A stretch of 64,000 bases of DNA from assembly GCA_036785705.1 (NCBI GenBank), contig JAWUZG010000056.1, positions 6,883,001 to 6,947,000 on the forward strand, in the 5' to 3' direction. Both the position numbers and the translations under genes were made by a program. Positions 38,439 through 58,800 of the stretch are shown piece by piece (the stretch's first letter is position 1; each line of letters begins with the position of its first letter). Below the pieces are notes generated by a model. It had not been told where the DNA came from and did no database searches. It saw only the letters and a list, made by a program, of their open reading frames with translations. Source of the stretch: Acanthornis magna (taxonomy: Eukaryota > Chordata > Aves > Passeriformes > Acanthizidae).

Positions 38439-38446
38439 TGAGGTAG
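38439..38446 (-). promoter_or_regulatory. MAPK6: let-7 8-mer target site in the MAPK6 3' UTR
   Basis: The minus strand reads CTACCTCA, a full complement to the let-7 seed with the flanking A, in an AT-rich 3' UTR context about 500 bases after the stop. let-7 family members are conserved in all vertebrates. Functionality is inferred. Confidence 0.55.
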
Positions 38447-38587
38447 ATAACACATGCGTACCAAATTCTGCATTCATTTCAGTTGCTGCTGGTATCATGT
38501 GTCTAAGAAATGTGTACAGTATGAAAAACTCTAAAATACGCATGAATGAAAAAAATGTTTTGGGAAAAATAGATATTCTCATGCAAT

Positions 38588-38595
38588 TATGTACA
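38588..38595 (-). promoter_or_regulatory. MAPK6: Pumilio-response-element-like octamer
   Basis: The minus strand reads TGTACATA, matching the Pumilio consensus TGTANATA, within the MAPK6 3' UTR. Pumilio proteins bind such sites to shorten poly(A) tails and repress messages. An isolated octamer is weak evidence. Confidence 0.4.
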
Positions 38596-38862
38596 GTCTC
38601 ACTGTGTAAATTTCAAGGCAAGGTTCTTTTTCTGCAAAACATGGACACTGTTTTACTGAGAGAATGTTTTTTTACTTGGTTTAGTGCATTTTTTGTTACC
38701 TCCTGCATTTTGCATTATTTTGCTCTATTCTTTTAATTTTGTGTGCAAACGACATGCCAGTTTAAAAACAAAACTAACTTATGTATAGAAAGTAATTCTG
38801 GATTGTAAAAACAATGGTAAACAGAAAACTAATGAAATCCATACCAAAATTACACCATCTGA

Positions 38863-38870
38863 TTCAAGTA
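38863..38870 (-). promoter_or_regulatory. MAPK6: miR-26 8-mer target site in the MAPK6 3' UTR
   Basis: The minus strand reads TACTTGAA, a full 8-mer complement to the miR-26 seed, only about 75 bases after the stop codon. It lies in AT-rich sequence favourable for access. Function is inferred from the seed rule only. Confidence 0.45.
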
Positions 38871-38945
38871 AAAAAATTACTTACACTAGTAATAAAAAAA
38901 GACAAACACATCTCATGAATATAAAAGAAATGTCTGCTGAGTGTT

Positions 38946-46646
<7,701 letters not shown>

Positions 46647-49600
46647 CTGAAAAGCAGAGAAAAATACATCAGCACTTAGCACATACAAAAGTCTTCCTCC
46701 TCCCCGAACTCACTGAGTTGTCCTAAATATGCAACTTATTTACTCTCCAGTTACAAAAATAATAAACCATCAAAAAAGCTAAACTGATTAGAAATTATAT
46801 GCATTTTTCACACTTGTGGAGGAAAACTGGCAATAATGACCAACCACCATTTCTAAACATATATTGTGAACATTTTTAATATACTCTATTGAAAATATAT
46901 GGCACACAATGAAAAATCCTCCTGAGTCTTAATAAAGGGACTAACAAAGCAAACTTGGTCATTCTCCAATAGAGCTGGTTAAGAGTCAAGCCAGAAGCAA
47001 CAGTATCCTTAGCATCTGTCAGCAAGTTTTGGAATAATTCTTTTCACTAAACTTTTATTTGAAGACAAAATCATGTTTAACTGCTTCACTGTAGTAAGAA
47101 GTAACTGGGTACTGTTCACACAAAAAGGTAAGGCTTCTACACTCCCAGTATTTACTGAATATACAGCACACATCCAATGGCACTTAAAAAGCTTAAATCC
47201 TTGTGATTTTGGATAAAGTTTACCAACACCTCAAATAATAACTTTGACTCTCTAGACTCATTGTTACAGGAATCACAGAGGCAGCTCTTACGTATCAGAT
47301 AAATACTATTACTTTATCAATTACTTCTACACTTATCCAACCTAGATTACAGAGAAAAACTAGTAGCAAGTACATTTTACAGACTAACTGATATACTCTA
47401 CAACCATTTCCCCTAACATATGGGCTCTTTCAGACATCATTTATTTTTTAATAGAGTCATGAATTCACCTACTATTTATGAAAAACCAAACTGGCAATTT
47501 TCTCAGTAAGTTCCCGTCAGCAACAGCAGAATGCTGTCATAAAGACCACATGGTGCATTTTTGCACAACATCCTCACTTCTTTTCAAAGCTCAAAAATGC
47601 CACAAAGGGAAGAGACAGAGGTGTACGCTACACAGTGTGGTGAGCTTTGGGCAATTCCATTACAAGTCACTTGTGTGTTCTTCCCCAACATGTATAGGTC
47701 ATATCAAACCACTAAGTGCCCTCTGTTCAATCTTAGATGAACACATTTCAGCTCTTCCCTCCGCTCTCTACCTAAATGTAAAGGTCACCACACAATCCCA
47801 ACACTTCAGAATTAATTACATGAATGTTTTCCTTTAAAACAGTGCTATCCTTTCAGTGGGACAACTGGGAGCAAGCAAAACAAGTCTCCTCACTCCTAAC
47901 AGTGCAGCAAGAGCAGCTGACAAGTTATTAACATATTTTAAATAATGGCCTCAATTCACTAAAGTAATCAGAATTGTATAGAGAAAAAGGAAAAAAAAAG
48001 GAAAAAAAGGCACACTGGCAAACAGAAACAAGACTGTTTCAACACATTTAAATATCACCCTTCCTTAGGCTCAACGCTGACTGTCACCAACACACAGCCC
48101 CGATGCCCTGGCTCACTCACCCTCTCCTGCCACACACCACCTGCCGCCAGGCATGCGGACAGAACAGGACAAACACAGGGAAGAAGGAAACACACTATCC
48201 TCTGCTCAGTTTTTCTTTTTAAATAAAGATCACCAAATGTAGTATTTCTGAACTGAAAAGCATTGAGCTGCCCTCTACTGATGTGGTATCCCCTGCCAGA
48301 ATGGTGATCTTCAGAGCTTTCTCTACTAAGCACATGGGACTTAAGATTGCCTTAAGATTCCTTTCTTCCTGCATTCGTAAGAGTCCTAATTTTAAACAGT
48401 GTTTTACAAGGGTTATTACAGCCTCAGTACAAACACAATGAGGGAACACTACTAATTTTCCCCAAACTATCTTGAATTTTTACCAATATTAAGACATTAG
48501 AGTGAAGACCCCTATGAAAACACCCATGAATTTACTTAAAGAATAAGAGTAAAATTTATCCTAAAGAGGACAGCGTCAGCAACTATCCAACTCTGTCCAC
48601 AATTACGAAACACAGAACTCTAGCCTCTTCATTGTTAAACATTTTTAAATGTTTAACATTTTTAAACTCGAAGTATTTTCACACTCACATGTACTACTTT
48701 CAGGTTCAATCATTCTGAGCTGCTGCCTGTGAAACAGTTTACATCACCCCATTCACCTTTCATTCAAACACCCCCTCAGTTGTTATGGAAATTAATTTTT
48801 GTACTAATACTTCAAACTTCATGTTAACTCGAGGTCCAAGGCCTCTGTTCAATTACCCTGCAATAAGCTGTATTTTATATCCTTGGGACTATCTACAACC
48901 AGTTGTATTCTGCCTCACAATTAGGCTTATTGTTTTACACTGCTGATGTCTTCAACATGCAGCAATATCGAAACTGTTTGCACCAGCTGCGTGACACATC
49001 TGGAACCTCTCTTTTAGCTAGTTCCATTAAACAGCACAGGAACAGATTCAAAACCATGCCCATCAGCAGCAAAGATTAAGATCTACTATCTCTTTGCCAT
49101 AACTCAGCTCTTACCCCCTACTGCCATGACTGAATGCAGCAATGAAAGGACTGCTTCAGGGAGAAAGAGAGCTGTGGTCCATTTGCTTCCTGAAGTAGGA
49201 GCCCTAAAATTTTCATTCTGTATCTCTGAAATGATGCATTTTTAACCATCAGTTTACACTTATCCTTTCACTAGGTGACCACTAATTACAATGTTTTCAG
49301 AAAGTGTGCAATAATCTCCACAGAGTTATTTAGCTAAGGAAACGAATGCCGACAACATAAGCAACCAACACACCGCAGCCTTCATTTGACCTGATCCTGC
49401 TACAAACTTCCTATCTGTGAGCAAACTACTTAATCCCAAAGCCACAAGAAGCAGGGCCAGCTATCATTCAAGCCAGGAAGCTGACCAAGAGGCAGCCTAT
49501 CTACCAAACAGATAAAGTACCTCACACGAACATGGTGAGGACAGTCAGAGACTGTCCTAGGAAAAATGTCCCACTACTGAAACAAATTCTACTCTGGAAA

Positions 49601-52232
49601 AAGCACACAAACGGCAATGCAGTAGCATGTCCATATACCCTTGTCTAACTGAAAAAATACACTTCTAAACTAACCCCTTGCATTAACTACAAGTATCTCT
49701 TCTTTCCCACTAAAGACAACCTTCTTTCTCTGTGCCCATTCCAGCTCCCACCCATGTAGCCCTGTGCTGTCTCGGCCGAGAGCTGGTCCCTCTGCCAGGC
49801 CCGCTCAACCCATCCACAAGTTAAAGCAAACAGACATTAAAACAAATGGTCCTGCGGACCACAAGCAGATAGGAGGGATGCAAAGTAAAAAAGTTAACCC
49901 CAAACTTTCTCTCACTCTAACATGATAATTGCTTAAAGGATAATCAGCTAGAAGAAATTAAAGCTTTTCTCAGGCCAAGCAATGAGCTCAAAGTAACTAA
50001 TTTTCTTCTTTGTATTTTAAAGTAGTTTTTAATTTTAGAAAATATTGAGGGTTTTTTTTTTATATTTAGAGTGATACCAATATCCACTAGGTTATAAATT
50101 TTTTGTTTCAATAGTCCAACCGTCTTGATAATACACACTACCTAAACAAAAATTACCAATACCTCCTCAGTTGTGCACGTTTTAACCACCTGAGCCATAT
50201 AATGAACTATTGTATAAAAAAGGGGGGGGTTTATCATCCCAATTTGTGCTAAACAGGCTACTGACGCAGACACTGACATTTTCATTTAGGCTGTCACCTT
50301 TCCAAGCCTATCGGGTTTTTATAAGTGCTACTTTTACTTCTTCACACAAAGCTTAAAGAAGGAAACAAAAAGATACTGGTTTCTTAAGTGGTTTACAACT
50401 ATGGTTTTAAAATGGGTCAGTTCTTGGGAGAGGGTAACAGAAGTGACCCAGAGAAGGGCTTTGAAATCATCCCTAGTGATGATCACATTTGACCAGCTTC
50501 AGGCATTGTGCAAGCAGCCCCTTCAAATCACGCTCAACTTCTGCACGTGGATTTATCAGTTTTCAGGAAACAGGATGTACACCGAAACAGTCAGGTATGA
50601 GATGTTTACTTTGTCAGAAATACAAATAAGACTGAAAGATACTAGTTAATTGGATTACGCTGACCATATAGTGATCAAATTATTACTCACAGGAGAAAGA
50701 CCAAGAATGACTAATGACATATTATACAACCTGCTAAGTACTATCCCTTTGACTAAAAAAAATACGGGGCACAGAAATACTTTTTTTTAGATCAGCCACG
50801 TTGCAGTCAGTAGGCAGAGTGAGTCATCGTCCAACTCACGAAACTGCTGCTTTCTAAAGCCTCCTACTTGCTCCCCACACTGTTTAGGGAACCCGGTGCT
50901 AGCAGTAAGCAAATGTTACTATTAGTTTATAAATCTTCTGAAGGATCTGTAAAAACACACAAGAATCCAGTGCACTTTTTTGCATCATGTTTTAAAACGG
51001 TTTGTCTCTCCCTTTAGCCAGTAATAATGAAAACTCCCCAGAAGAAGCCCACAATCAGCGAACCACAGCCTTCTGCACCTCTGCAGACCTGCTACCATCT
51101 GCTGTTCCACTGAACAGGTAACCAGTCAAGAGTGAATTCAAGATAACAACCCCACAAGCAAGGACTGAGCCTGAGCAAGGGGCTGAAATGAAAGTTCCCA
51201 TTTTAGCTTCAGAGAACACATTTGCTGAACGCAACTGCCAAACCAAAATGTACCTCTATTTTAAGCCACCACTTTCCGGAATTTGTAACTGGTTTATAAA
51301 CACATAATGCCGTGACGACGTTATTTTTACATATACACACACATATCTATATAAAAAGCTTGCTGGCAACAGCACTGGCCATACGACAACACACCGACCG
51401 CGGCTTCTTTTTCCACAACACAATTAACAGCCATTGTCAGGCTGATCCCAAACGCCACTGAATTACCCAGAAAAAGAGACACATCCGACAGATGCCAAGC
51501 GAGAGCATCCCGCCTGCCTAGGCAAGGGTACCTGTTCTCCCAAATTCCAAAACTCGAGCGGTCTCTCTTCAAGCCGTTCCCGTCGGGTGTTTCAAGCTAC
51601 TTATTAAGAGCATTAAGTCACTTTTGCCACAAAAGGCTCCCAGAGCCTGAGGGCGCCCGGCAGCAGGAGCGAGCGGTACCTGTGCCCTATCTGCCGGCTC
51701 GGAGAACTGCGCTGAATGCAGCAGCAAAACTTCCGCAGGCGGTGGGGGCCGGCCCCCCCGGCAAAGGACATCCTTCCTCCCGCCGCCCCCGGGCCAAGCC
51801 AGCCTCGCCCGTCCGCGCCGCCGCTCCAGCCGCCCGTGCCGAGGGAGCCGCTCCCGCCGTGCCGCGGGGGGCGGCAGCCCGGCCCCGGCGCCCCCGCCGC
51901 GGAGCAGCCCTACCTTCAAACGCCCTTCAGGCCGCGCCCGCCGCCCCCGGCACAGGCGGCCCCGGGCCCGGCGCCGCAGCCGCCGGCAGCGCCCCCCGCG
52001 CGGCCGCCCCCGCCCGCCCGGTCAGCGCCCGCTCGCCCCGCTCGGCCCCGCGGCCGCCGCAGTGCGGAGGGGCCGGGCCGGGCCCGGGCGGAGGGAGCGG
52101 GGCGGAACGGAACGGGCCGGGGGCGCCGCCGCCGCCGGGCGGGATGGAGGGAACAAAGCGCCTTTGTGCGGCGGGGCCGGGCCCGCGCGTGCGGCGGCCG
52201 AGACCCCCCGCGCCCCCCGCCCCGGCACTCAC
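46647..52232 (-). other. MAPK6: MAPK6 intron 1 (about 5.6 kb)
   Basis: The interval between the non-coding first exon and the exon with the start codon. It is AT-rich, with a perfect palindrome at 48634-48657 and a purine run near 47980-48008. Its first 0.6 kb (51640-52232) lies in the CpG island and has other donor-like sites (GAAG/GTAGGG near 51911 and CACAG/GTACCG near 51678) that could serve alternative first exons. No other gene seen. Confidence 0.7.
48634..48657. repeat. Perfect 11-bp inverted repeat with a 2-bp centre
   Basis: GTTAAACATTT is followed by TT and its exact complement AAATGTTTAAC, inside MAPK6 intron 1. The following bases repeat AACATTTTTAAA, so the element combines a palindrome with a short direct repeat. 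The AT-rich composition favours cruciform extrusion, but it may be neutral. Confidence 0.85.
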
Positions 52233-52264
52233 GGGCCTTCCCAGGCTCATCGGGGGTGCGCTGC

Positions 52265-52354
52265 TCACACGGCCGAGCCCCGCGGCTCCGCCACCGGCCC
52301 TCGCCCGGCGCCCGCCCGCCTCGCCGCAGTTGCCGCTGCCGCAGCCGCCGCCAT
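52265..52354 (-). CDS. Upstream ORF of 29 codons in MAPK6 exon 1
   Basis: An ATG inside the YY1-type element opens a 29-codon alanine/arginine/glycine-rich frame beginning MAAAAAAATAARR and ending at TGA (52265-52267), wholly inside the predicted exon 1. If transcription starts upstream of 52354 it would be the first AUG met by ribosomes and could reduce ERK3 translation. It is predicted from sequence alone; the peptide itself probably has no function. Confidence 0.35.
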   Translation of the reverse strand: MAAAAAAATAARRAGAGRGPVAEPRGSAV

Positions 52355-52356
52355 GT
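52347..52356 (-). promoter_or_regulatory. MAPK6: YY1-type motif at the MAPK6 start region
   Basis: The minus strand reads ACATGGCGGC, close to the YY1 consensus AANATGGCGGC, in the transcribed orientation inside a TATA-less CpG island. YY1 sites in this orientation commonly sit just downstream of the transcription start and set its position. Confidence 0.55.
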
Positions 52357-52849
52357 AACCCGGCGCGGAGGGCAGGGAGGGGCGGTGCGGCGGCGGCTCC
52401 GCCCGCCAGGGGCGGCCCCGGGCGGCCCTCGGGGACGGGGGCGGGACGGGAGCGGGACGGGAGCGCCGCCCGAGTGTCGGTGAGCCGTGTGGCTGACCGT
52501 GTGCCCGGCGGAGTGCGGCCTCGCGGCATCGTGGCGCTCACCTCACCGCCTCGGCCGTCGGCCTAAGGCACGGCGCTCCGGTGTGCCCAGCCGGCCCGAG
52601 GGCTTCGGCAGTCTCGAAGCGCAGTCGAGTCAAACACAGCGCGGAAAGGCGGCAGGTGGGGCGGTGTGCCCCGAAGGGAGCGCGGCGCGGCTCTGCCCGG
52701 CCCGGTGGCCCTGCGGCAGCCGGAGCAGCGGCACCGGGAGGCCCGGGCCGGGCCCCGCCGAACGAGCGCTCTCCCCGCAGCTGTCGGGGTCGGGGCGGCA
52801 GCAGCGGCCGGCGGGGAAGCGCCGGTGTCCCGTTCAACTGGCCCGGCAC

Positions 52850-55800
52850 TAAACGTCCCTCAAGGCACAAAACAAAAACAGTTGGAAGGCAACAGGCGTG
52901 CGCAGAGTTAACATCTGAGAAGGGACTCTTCGGCTCAGATGTTCTGCAGTCTTAATGTCATGGCGGATCTGAGTGTTCTCCGCACAAGCATCTACAAATC
53001 TTTGCCATTGCTGTCACCTCTAGATACCACAAAGGATTTCTCTCTTGCTGTAGCATTTCCCTTTAAAGAGGCACTAAAAGTCTGCTTTTCCCCAAAACCA
53101 CAACTAATAGGGCAAAATAAAGAAAAATAATTAAAACGACATTTTTTCCCTTAAGACTTTTATACAGCAGTCTTAGCAGGGACAGAGAAGCATGAGGACA
53201 CCAAGCCTCTAGGTATCAGAAGATCCTTATGCTTCTACTAACCCAGTTTCGGTACAACTGACAAGGCAGGGTGCAGTTTTCCTAGTGCAGTCCCTCATGC
53301 TTTTTCAGTACAGGATGACTCAAAAAGAGATAAAACAATTAATACTCATTTTTGCTGGTTAAACAGGTTATTTATAGCTAGAACTAGGACAGAAGTTACA
53401 TGCTATAGGGCTCTATTGCTCTGTTGCCATTTGGACAGAAGTATCCAATTGACCCTTGCACTTTTAGTTCATGTAACTTTATTTTTTTTTTTTTAATAAA
53501 CAAGTCATATATCAACATCCAAGGATCTCCCTACTCAGCTTTTCTAAAGTTTTTAAAGTAACTTTTAAACTCTCTTCAATTATGCAGCCAAACTTTCTCT
53601 ATTTCAATTAGTCAGATGCACTGCCAGCTCTGACATTAACCCCACTACCAGGAGAGGTGACCTGGCCATTTGGTAGTGCAGCACTTTGCTAACAGCACAC
53701 ACACAGAAGTCAGTAACCAAACTGACATTTTATATTACAATGCTTGCTAATTGATAGGCAGCTCACCATGCTGCCAACAGTACAGAAAAGTCAGAAACAA
53801 AGCTGCAGTTCTTCTGCCCACCCAGCAAAACAGAGCTGGAAGATTACAGCACTGGCTGCTCCAGAAGGCCTGTATTTAAATAGGCTCCATAAAGAAAAAA
53901 CTGCAGGAGTGCATATTTGGAAGAGGTGATGTTAGGACGGCAAGCAGAGCCAAGCCACAGAGGAGTTTTTACTTGAGTTAAAGGAAGAGATTTGGGGCTT
54001 TAAAAAAGGGCAGGAGCAGCAGTGGTTGTATGTCTAAATCCAGAGCTATTTAGTTAATTAAAGAACCCCTCCGTCCATACAAAGTATTTTCATTATGAGA
54101 AACAAAAGAGCAAGCTGGTCCTCAGACTCTAGAGTGCTGAAGTAAGAAAAATTCTATATTACATTCTTGAAACAGCACCTGGAGAGCCCATCATCCGTGT
54201 CCATTGGGACTGTTTGCCAATATCCCCAGTGTCAATTCAGTCAGGTGGAGAAGTTGCACATCCATGGAGTCTGCTCTGCAGCAGCCCAGACTGTTTGAAA
54301 AGTAGTTTAACAAACAGAGGAGGCTTACAGTTAGCAGCAAGCTTCCTCACTTGGGTAGCACATGCTCACTCATAAATCTCACATAGCCCAGAAGTGCCAT
54401 CAATTTCTGGGTTCCTCATTCATAAGTCATGAAGTACATTCTTTTTTGTTTTTGCCCTCCAAATTATTTTCTGCCATTCCAAGAGTGTAGTTCGTGGTAG
54501 GATTTAGTGAATGAGATCCTTCAGTCTAGAGGAGAATCATGCAACAAGGAAGAACATGGTGCAGGGATGTTACGTGTCTTCAGCCTCACTATTTATAGAA
54601 TTTCAATACACGAGAGTTGCTCAGAATTTAATTGTGTGTCACATAGCAATTTATCTAATCCAGCAAATTGCTAATCCATTTTTGGATTTTTAATATCCTA
54701 TTGATTAGGCTATAAATTACTGTGACTATTTTTTTTTCACATTTCCCACAAGAATGCAATTTCATAGCATGTAGATGATATGCTAGATGTTACCAACCCA
54801 TTCTAAAACACTGGCAGATATTAACTGTCAGTGAAATGAAGAACAAGAAAAGAACTGGAATTCAAAGGTCATAAAGACCAGCAATTAAAAAATAATTAGA
54901 ACTGAAGCAGTGATTCATTTATTATATCCAAGTTCAAAAAGATCAAACAGTAAATTCCAGTGCAATATTTCAGTCCTGTGTGTGAATTGTTACTTGTGGC
55001 ATAAAAAGGAATGAAGTATTTTTAAGTGTCCACACCCATTATGATTGGCAAGGGAAGAAAGATTTGGAGACGGTTTGAAAAGGTTGCCCAAGGTAACTTG
55101 GCAGCTCCAGGCTTTTGTCTCAGTTTCACTGCTTCACCGAGCTTTTCTGCGAGGAATCTTTGTTTTCTTGCAGTACACAGCTCTCTCTAATGAGTCAAAG
55201 TATTTTCAGAGGAGTCTCTGAACTTCAGTGTGAACCTCACAATAAGCAGCCTCCATCCCCAGTGACAATTAAGGTATTTATGGTGTTACCTGGCTCTTGG
55301 CCTGTCCTACATGATCAGCTCCCTGGCCAGCTGTAAACTGGGACACAAAAGGGAAGCCTCAGACCATGCCTGCTTGACTTACACATCCTCCCAGAAGAAG
55401 GGAAATGTGTCCTAGGACACATTTTTAAGGACTGACCATATTTCTTACCAAAGTCTAAGATGAATTTTGCATGTGAATAGGGATGAGTTTAAAGAAAAAA
55501 TATACTTATTAGAAGGGGATGGGGAGAGGTTAAAAAAACACTCATTTTCTGCTGCCTCCTTGGCTTATTCCTGCTTGTCTGTGCTCTGAGCCCTGAAGTA
55601 CGATTTAGTTTCCCTGGCACAGATCCCAAGTGTTTTTAATAGTTTGGGTTTCCTTTAACTGCTGCCTCTTCCAATCAGCCTAGTTCTCTGCAGGTGTTGA
55701 GCAAAACCTTTACAAATCACTTGTTGTTCCAGCTTAGTTTCACAGTGCTGATGTTCAGCACAAACAGCACAGATAAATTTGAGTTTCTCTGGCAACCCAA

Positions 55801-58800
55801 CAGCTCAGGTGGCTTCATTTCCTGGGCACCTTCATTTCCTGGAAATGTCAGACTCTACCTTGTCCACATAATGGACACAGAGTTTTTCTATTTGTTCTTT
55901 TTAACACAAACACATTTTTCTAACGAACACTCACTCTCTGGATTTGCAGACTTTAAAATTTCCCCCAAAAATCCTAAAATATAATTCCAATAGCATTATT
56001 ATCAGAGAAACACACAGAAGTTGCCATCTTAAAAACTTTGAGCAAATGTTTGCATCAAGATCCCTTTTTAGTTAAAGTCTGCTTGGTGGTAGGCAGAGCT
56101 ATCTGGGCACAGACAACATGCTGTCACCTCATTTGCACTCACTGGGATGGACCTGACTTTGCCAGAGCGAGATTTGTACCATGTACATTCTGATCATGAA
56201 AGAAACTACGACAGAGGACTTGGAATAAAGGACAAAAACATACCCAAAGATCTGCATTCCCATGTGAAACAACAGACAGACTGGAAAAGACCAGACCATT
56301 AACAGAGACCAATTCAAACCAGAGGCAGCAAAGTACAAAGGGCAAATGGAGGTGGAAGAAGAAAGTCACAGAAGATGTTCAACTTTGAGGCTAGAAATAA
56401 ATGGGTTATGTGACACACTTTGGAAATTCTGTAGGACAAAAAGTCATTAAACACTTAGAACAAGTCATTCTTCCCCCTTGGTAGATTATCAGTGATCTAG
56501 GACACTTTGGTACAGCTGACTGCATGCAGGCCCCCTGCTTAATATCACACAGTTTTATTAAGTCAGGCAATTCCATTGCCTACTTTTTCTGTTTTAAACA
56601 CCACTTAGGACAGGGGATAGAGCAGCTGCCTAAAGCAAGAGTTGACAAAACCACGACAATAAATAGAGGAGAACTTAGAAAACTTGCCTTGTAGGTGGGT
56701 CATCACTGGAAGCATTAGCCCCTTGTGTGTAAGGAGCTCTCCCAGATCCTCAGCCTTTCATTTTTTCCTTACTAGTTAACCTTGCACAGAGATAGCTATC
56801 AGTATTTCATGCACAGAATAGCAAACATGTAGAGAAATTTACTGAGGTAGGCAATTAAGGCAGTATGTGTTAGGTTAAATTTTTTAAAGGATTACTAGCA
56901 CCAACATTTTCACACTTGGGTGCTCCAAGTGACCCAAGTTGCTTCAAACTTCCCAGCATGGGACATTAGAGATGTGCTGGAGTCAGGCTGTAGATCCAGT
57001 CAGTGGATGAATCTACAGCTGAACAATATTCAACGGGAGGACAAGGCAAAGTGTGGGATGAGGTGGAAACAAGAAGCACCAAATGTTTTTGTCCCAGCAA
57101 TTCAGGAGCAAGAGAATTCAGTGTGCCATGGTTCTTCCCCATTCAGACCTTCAGCAAGGCACCATTCTCATCCTTACCTCCAAAACCTCAAGTGAAATAG
57201 TTAGGAGAATGCATCTGCCAACTGATGGTGCACCAGAACACAATTTTCTGAGTCCTCTGTGCTGGCTGTTGCATCAGCTGAACTGCTGCTAGAGTTGAAA
57301 GGCAGCAGATATTATTTAAATGTCTGTAATACCTTGAGTACTCCAACGTGGAGAGATGTTCTGGAAGCAGGACTGGGTGCTTTCAGCAAAAAATACATTT
57401 GGTTTTGGATCCCTACTGGAAAATATGTCAGCTCTTGGACACAAGTTATAAAGGCCTGATGATGGATTTATACAGAACAATTCTGTGCTTTTGTACAACT
57501 ATTGCATTTAGTTACAGAAATAGACATATTGCTGTGCAGAACTGTTCTTGTTCATTCTTATAGCACTGTAAACCTTCCTACGTGTAGCATTTTGATTGCT
57601 GTTGCATTACAGAGATAAAGCCTCTGGTGTGATTGTAAATACAGCTGGTGCTGCCGAGTTTGTCACTTACAGGGAACAAAATATTGGACTAACATTCACT
57701 AACATTTTCATCCACACCAGAATCCTCTTGAAATACTTTTACAGGGGGCACAGCTCAATACAAATACATGGGTACTGTGGAAAGAGGATGAAACAAACTG
57801 CATTGGAAGATGCTTTAAGGTACTGTGTCTTTGTGAGTGCTCAGGCAAAGGCCATCTCCAGTTCCATTCGCTCCACACTCAGTGGCCTCCAGTGCGCCCC
57901 AGCTCATGGGTGCAGCTGTTCCACAGGCAAGCAGCACATTGGATGGCTAAAGATAAAGGGCCATGCGGTGCCAGCAGGGTCAGGGCAGGCCTGCAGGAGG
58001 CTGATATGAGTTCTGCTGCTCAGGGTGTGTTTTGGCTGTGGCCAACACCCTTTTTCAGGGTTCCCAAAATAGCACTTATCAAAAGCAGCAGGTAGACTGG
58101 AAGCACACTGCTTCACATAATGACTGCAACTGTCCCTGCCAGACTCCTACCCCAGTCTGTCTCCTGAAGCTAAAGAGATTGAAAATCTAAGAAATATCAA
58201 AAAGCAGGGACTTTTTATAGAATATCTACCATCAAATTATATGGTGAATACTCAGCATTGCAAAAGCTACCTTGAGTCATTTTTGTTGTATTGTCAAACA
58301 TCAAAACCCAAACTTTTCATTTCGCTAACAAATATGTTTTGGAAACACCTCCTCTCCCTTAATACCCTGTAACTTTTTCTCAGTGCATCTTGTACCATCT
58401 ATTTCTAAATATTTCCACTGAAATAATATGGGACTATTCAATTCCCCATATTCCCCAACACCATTTATGTTCTAGCTTTCATTAAGATTTTCAAGGTTGT
58501 TTCAGGTTTTTTTAGCAGTTTGAGACACTTGCTGGGAGGGATTACATTTCCAAAGTATTTGTTTTCTCATGAAAACTGGATTTTGCTTATGTGCCAGAAT
58601 CAGCAGACATCTTATAAATAGCTTTGGATAGATGACAGGAAATGATGCAAGATCTCAGGCCACTCTACAGAAGACAGCTGTTTGAAGTGCTGAGGAAAGA
58701 AGGACTTGCACCATTGGCTACTACACAGGGAGGAGAAATTAATGCACAGAAGCATCATTTGCTACAAAGGGTATTAGGCTTATGAAACACAAGACCTCTT

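Larger units (their letters stand above)
37680..38945 (-). other. MAPK6: 3' UTR of MAPK6
   Basis: This AT-rich stretch, about 1.26 kb, follows the MAPK6 stop codon on the minus strand. It ends at an AATAAA whose downstream flank is GU-rich (read on the minus strand, TGGCTGTTTGTGATG), so cleavage is expected near 37675-37685. It carries perfect 8-mer seed matches for let-7 and miR-26 and a Pumilio-type octamer, listed separately. An internal AATAAA at 37811-37816 could give a slightly shorter form. Confidence 0.75.
52233..52400 (-). other. MAPK6: MAPK6 non-coding exon 1 (5' end approximate)
   Basis: The minus strand here runs through TACATGGCGGCGGCTGCGG to GGGAAGGCCC, followed by GTGAGTGCC, a near-consensus donor. 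A YY1-type ATGGCGGC element of the kind found just downstream of TATA-less start sites lies near the expected start. The 3' limit (52233) is well supported by the donor; the 5' limit is a guess from the YY1 element. Alternative first exons within the CpG island are possible. Confidence 0.6.
51640..52850. promoter_or_regulatory. MAPK6: CpG-island promoter of MAPK6
   Basis: About 1.2 kb of very GC-rich, CpG-dense sequence with many GC-box words such as GGGGCGG and GGGGCCGGG and no TATA box. It is centred on the MAPK6 first exon. It extends some 450 bp beyond the probable start site, so it may also fire divergently on the plus strand. Open frames up to 294 codons on both strands are the normal by-product of such composition. 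Confidence 0.85.

Noticed and set aside
49774..49785. Palindrome TCTCGGCCGAGA in MAPK6 intron 1
   Set aside because: Only 12 bp, expected by chance at this frequency.
51682..52566. ORFs of 294, 255 and 204 codons in the MAPK6 CpG island
   Set aside because: GC-rich DNA lacks stop codons. The Pro/Ala/Arg/Gly translations occur on both strands at once and none resembles a protein.
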